DNA of 8,785 nucleotides from Lachnospira sp. UBA4346 (lineage in GTDB: Bacteria; Bacillota; Clostridia; Lachnospirales; Lachnospiraceae): positions 1 to 8,785 of the forward strand of contig DGTC01000050.1 in NCBI GenBank assembly GCA_002394205.1, read 5' to 3'. A program made the position numbers and the translations under genes. Below are positions 6,751-8,785 of the stretch, piece by piece (positions within the stretch are counted from its first letter, which is position 1; each line of letters opens with the position of its first letter). Under the pieces are notes generated by a model that searched no databases, was not told where the DNA came from, and was given only the letters and a program-made list of their open reading frames with translations.

Positions 6751-7302
6751 TTATACAGTAAGAATTTCCTTTGTCTTTTCATCAATCGCTTTATCAACTA
6801 ATGCAATATACTTATCTGTAAGCTTCTGAATATCATCTTCTGCTCCTTTTAATTCATCATCAGAAATCTCGCTTGCCTTATTCTGTTTTTTGAATGCATC
6901 ATTTGCATCACGTCTTACATTACGAATTGCAACCTTTGCATTATCTCCCTTTTTCTTAATATCTTTTGCAAGTTCCTTACGTCTTTCTTCCGTTAATTCA
7001 GGGAAAATCAAACGAATAACTTTACCATCATTGTTTGGCGTAATTCCTAAATCTGATACAAGAATTGCCTTTTCAATATCCTTAATAAGATTTGCTTCCC
7101 ATGGCTGAATCTGAATCATTCTTGCTTCCGGTACAGAAATATTTGCAACCTGCTGTAAAGAAGTTGGCGTTCCATAATAATCAACCTTAATCTTATCTAA
7201 AATATGTGGATTTGCTCTACCTGCACGAATTGTTACATACTCTTCCTGTAATGCATCAATTGTCTTATTCATCTTGTCTTCATATACTTTAATATCGCTC
7301 AT
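6751..7302 (-). CDS. frr: Ribosome recycling factor
   Basis: RRF works with EF-G to split post-termination ribosomes in the cytoplasm. The 183 residues are close to the usual 185. The three-helix domain I is formed by residues 1 to about 30 plus the C-terminal half. It is interrupted by the small domain II at about 31-103. Signature segments are TIRAGRANPHILDKIKVDYY (24-43), GTPTSLQQVANISVPEARM, IQPWE, PELTEERRKELAK and the charged KVAIRNVRRDAND. ATG at 7302 has GGAG 8 bases upstream. It is 31 bases after pyrH, its near-universal partner, so the two are surely cotranscribed. Confidence 0.98.
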   Translation of the reverse strand: MSDIKVYEDKMNKTIDALQEEYVTIRAGRANPHILDKIKVDYYGTPTSLQQVANISVPEARMIQIQPWEANLIKDIEKAILVSDLGITPNNDGKVIRLIFPELTEERRKELAKDIKKKGDNAKVAIRNVRRDANDAFKKQNKASEISDDELKGAEDDIQKLTDKYIALVDKAIDEKTKEILTV

Positions 7303-7316
7303 TTATTTTTCTCCAT
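7299..7316 (-). other. ATGGAG leader and mini-frame overlapping the frr start
   Basis: The Shine-Dalgarno GGAG lies inside ATGGAG. Read as a codon, this ATG opens a five-codon frame (MEKNK) whose TGA overlaps the frr start as ATGA. No separate ribosome binding site precedes the mini-frame, so its translation is doubtful. The SD role for frr is the secure part. Confidence 0.3.
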
Positions 7317-7333
7317 TCTAATTTTATTTACTT

Positions 7334-8041
7334 TTATTCTACTGTTACAACTGTACCCTGGAACTTACCAGTCATCGCATTTACAATGCTATTTTTCTCA
7401 TCTAAACCAAATACCATAAGTGGCATCTTATTTTCCATACACATTACAGAAGCTGTCATATCAATAACACCAAGTTGCTTTTCAACCACTTCCTGAATAG
7501 AAATTTCGTCATATTTCTTTGCTGCAGGATTAACAGCCGGATCACTGTCGTAGATTCCATCGATAGACTTTGCTAAAAGAATCGCATCTGCATCCATTTC
7601 AATTGCACGAAGTACAATACCTGTATCTGTAGAGAAGTATGGATGTCCTGTACCACCAGCAAAGAATACAACCTTACCTGCTGCGAAACTTGCATTAGCC
7701 TTGTCTTTTGAAAACAATTCTGTCATACTGCCACACATAAATGGTGTATAGATGTCAGTCTGAATCCCCTCAGAACGGAATAACTCTGATACATAAATAC
7801 AATTCATAATCGTAGCAAGCATACCGATCTGGTCTGCTTTTGGACGGTCAATATTATCATTCGAACGTCCTCTCCAGTAATTGCCACCACCAATTACAAC
7901 ACCTACATCAATTCCTTTTTCAACGATTTCTTTGACCTGTTTTGCAATCTCAACAATTAATGTATCATTATATCCGCCCTTTTCTTTTTCGGCAAGTGCT
8001 TCACCACTCAGTTTTAATATTACTCTCTTAATATCTTTCAT
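7334..8041 (-). CDS. pyrH: Uridylate kinase (UMP kinase)
   Basis: PyrH phosphorylates UMP to UDP with ATP, feeding pyrimidine nucleotides and UDP-sugar wall precursors. It is a cytoplasmic hexamer of the amino acid kinase fold. The 235 residues match the family. Motifs are KLSGEAL (10-16), the glycine loop VVIGGGNYWRGR (48-59), the FAGGTGHPYFSTDTG segment (127-141, UMP-binding), and DADAILLAKSIDGIYDSDP (150-168). The C-terminal MTASVMCMENKMPLMVF is also typical. ATG at 8041 has GGAG 8 bases upstream. It precedes frr as usual, but the upstream neighbour is a bactofilin gene 29 bases away, not tsf. It is complete, with no unusual residue in the motifs. Confidence 0.97.
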   Translation of the reverse strand: MKDIKRVILKLSGEALAEKEKGGYNDTLIVEIAKQVKEIVEKGIDVGVVIGGGNYWRGRSNDNIDRPKADQIGMLATIMNCIYVSELFRSEGIQTDIYTPFMCGSMTELFSKDKANASFAAGKVVFFAGGTGHPYFSTDTGIVLRAIEMDADAILLAKSIDGIYDSDPAVNPAAKKYDEISIQEVVEKQLGVIDMTASVMCMENKMPLMVFGLDEKNSIVNAMTGKFQGTVVTVE

Positions 8042-8055
8042 GACTCTTTCTCCAT
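8038..8055 (-). other. ATGGAG leader and mini-frame overlapping the pyrH start
   Basis: Same arrangement as at frr: ATGGAG supplies the GGAG ribosome binding site for pyrH. The ATG opens a five-codon frame (MEKES) whose TGA overlaps the pyrH ATG as ATGA. No ribosome binding site for the mini-frame itself is visible. Confidence 0.3.
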
Positions 8056-8070
8056 TTGTCTATTTATAAT

Positions 8071-8785
8071 TTAATTCATATGAAATACTGCATCTAAATC
8101 AATATCTGAATAACACTGTGTACATCTGCCATCAATTGTTGCTCCATTATTGATTTGAACAGTCTTTGACATAATATCTCCTGATACAATTGCTGTAGAG
8201 TCAATAATCACAGGACCTCGCACATCGATATTTCCTTTTACAGCTCCTGCAATTACCGCAGAAGTTCCACTAATATTCCCAATAATTACCGTATTCTGAC
8301 CAATCTTAACTGCTCCTCTGGCAACAACATCACCCTCAATTCTGGCATCATTTGCAAAAACCTCTCCAGCCTGAGATGCTCCAATAACAGTACCACCTAC
8401 AGTTAATTTTCCACGACACTTAATATCACCTGTAATTTTACCAAAAACATCAATGGAACCTAACGCATCAAAATTACCTGTAACATTCAACCCTGATGTG
8501 ATAACAGCTGTCTCATCAATTGGTGTCACGCCATCATCATCGTCGTCAACATCTTCCTCTTCATCTTCCTCAGTCATCTCAGACACATCCGTGTCTACTT
8601 CTTCATCCTCATAGGAAGTATCTTCAACCAATTCATCAACCTGCTGATTTTCATCCATTTTTCGTTGTATTGCTTCTATATCACTTTGTATTGCTCCATA
8701 TCCGTCTGCTGAATCCTGTTCTAACTCATCTTCTGGAATATCCCCTGTAACTTCTGATAGATCATCTTTAAAATCTTTAAAAAAA
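8071..8785 (-). CDS. Bactofilin family polymer-forming protein, 5' end beyond window
   Basis: Bactofilins self-assemble into nucleotide-independent filaments through a right-handed beta-helix and often position cell-wall or envelope machinery. The reading frame is open to the right edge: 42 codons precede the Met at 8658, beginning FFKDFKDDLSEVTGDI. That Met has no ribosome binding site, so it is internal. The FFKDFKDDLS stretch resembles a bactofilin N-terminus, so the true start is probably one or two codons off-window. Of 237 visible residues, about 49-84 are very acidic and about 93-226 form the bactofilin core. The core shows short repeats with alternating hydrophobic residues and glycine turns, as in GSIDVFGKITGDIKCRGKLT, SAVIAGAVKGNIDVRGPVII and SKTVQINNGATIDGRC. 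No membrane segment or signal peptide is seen. Only 29 bases separate it from pyrH, which suggests cotranscription. The family is confident; the cellular role is not known. Confidence 0.9.
   Translation of the reverse strand, partial: FFKDFKDDLSEVTGDIPEDELEQDSADGYGAIQSDIEAIQRKMDENQQVDELVEDTSYEDEEVDTDVSEMTEEDEEEDVDDDDDGVTPIDETAVITSGLNVTGNFDALGSIDVFGKITGDIKCRGKLTVGGTVIGASQAGEVFANDARIEGDVVARGAVKIGQNTVIIGNISGTSAVIAGAVKGNIDVRGPVIIDSTAIVSGDIMSKTVQINNGATIDGRCTQCYSDIDLDAVFHMN

Noticed and set aside
8520..8750. Plus-strand His/Leu-rich frame
   Set aside because: It is the antisense of the acidic tract of the bactofilin: GAT/GAA codons read in reverse give His, Leu and Ser. It is not a gene.

Overview
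The window is part of a low-GC Gram-positive chromosome. All nine genes read on the minus strand, so transcription runs from high to low coordinates. Gene content, AT-rich base use, GGAG-type ribosome binding sites and a PolC-type replicative polymerase point to a Firmicute. A member of the Clostridia, probably Lachnospiraceae, fits best, judging from how the protein sequences look; no search was possible.

Layout in transcription order: a bactofilin cut by the right window edge (8071-8785), pyrH (UMP kinase), frr (ribosome recycling factor), uppS (undecaprenyl diphosphate synthase), cdsA (CDP-diacylglycerol synthase), dxr (DXP reductoisomerase), rseP (site-2 membrane protease), ispG (HMBPP synthase), and the first 383 codons of polC, cut by the left edge (1-1151). 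Gaps between genes run from zero to 165 bases, and no strong intrinsic terminator or promoter is evident, so the block looks like one long operon with internal modulation. The three larger gaps are dxr-cdsA, uppS-frr and ispG-polC; the last two contain inverted repeats.

The genes form a known envelope and growth cluster. Dxr and IspG act in the MEP pathway that makes isoprenoid precursors. UppS turns these into the C55 lipid carrier for cell-wall synthesis, CdsA makes the activated phospholipid precursor, and RseP cleaves membrane proteins. PyrH supplies UDP for nucleotide and wall precursors, Frr recycles ribosomes, and PolC replicates DNA. The conserved order pyrH-frr-uppS-cdsA-dxr-rseP-ispG-polC is typical of Clostridia. 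The departure is upstream of pyrH, where a bactofilin (cytoskeletal polymer protein) lies 29 bases away instead of the usual rpsB-tsf pair.

No mobile element, CRISPR array, RNA gene or wholly new system was found. The points worth a second look are the bactofilin context and its off-window start, an acidic tract in that protein, a polar insert in RseP, two intergenic hairpins, a recurring ATGGAG leader motif that creates tiny overlapping reading frames, an unexplained dxr-cdsA gap, and several start-codon corrections.
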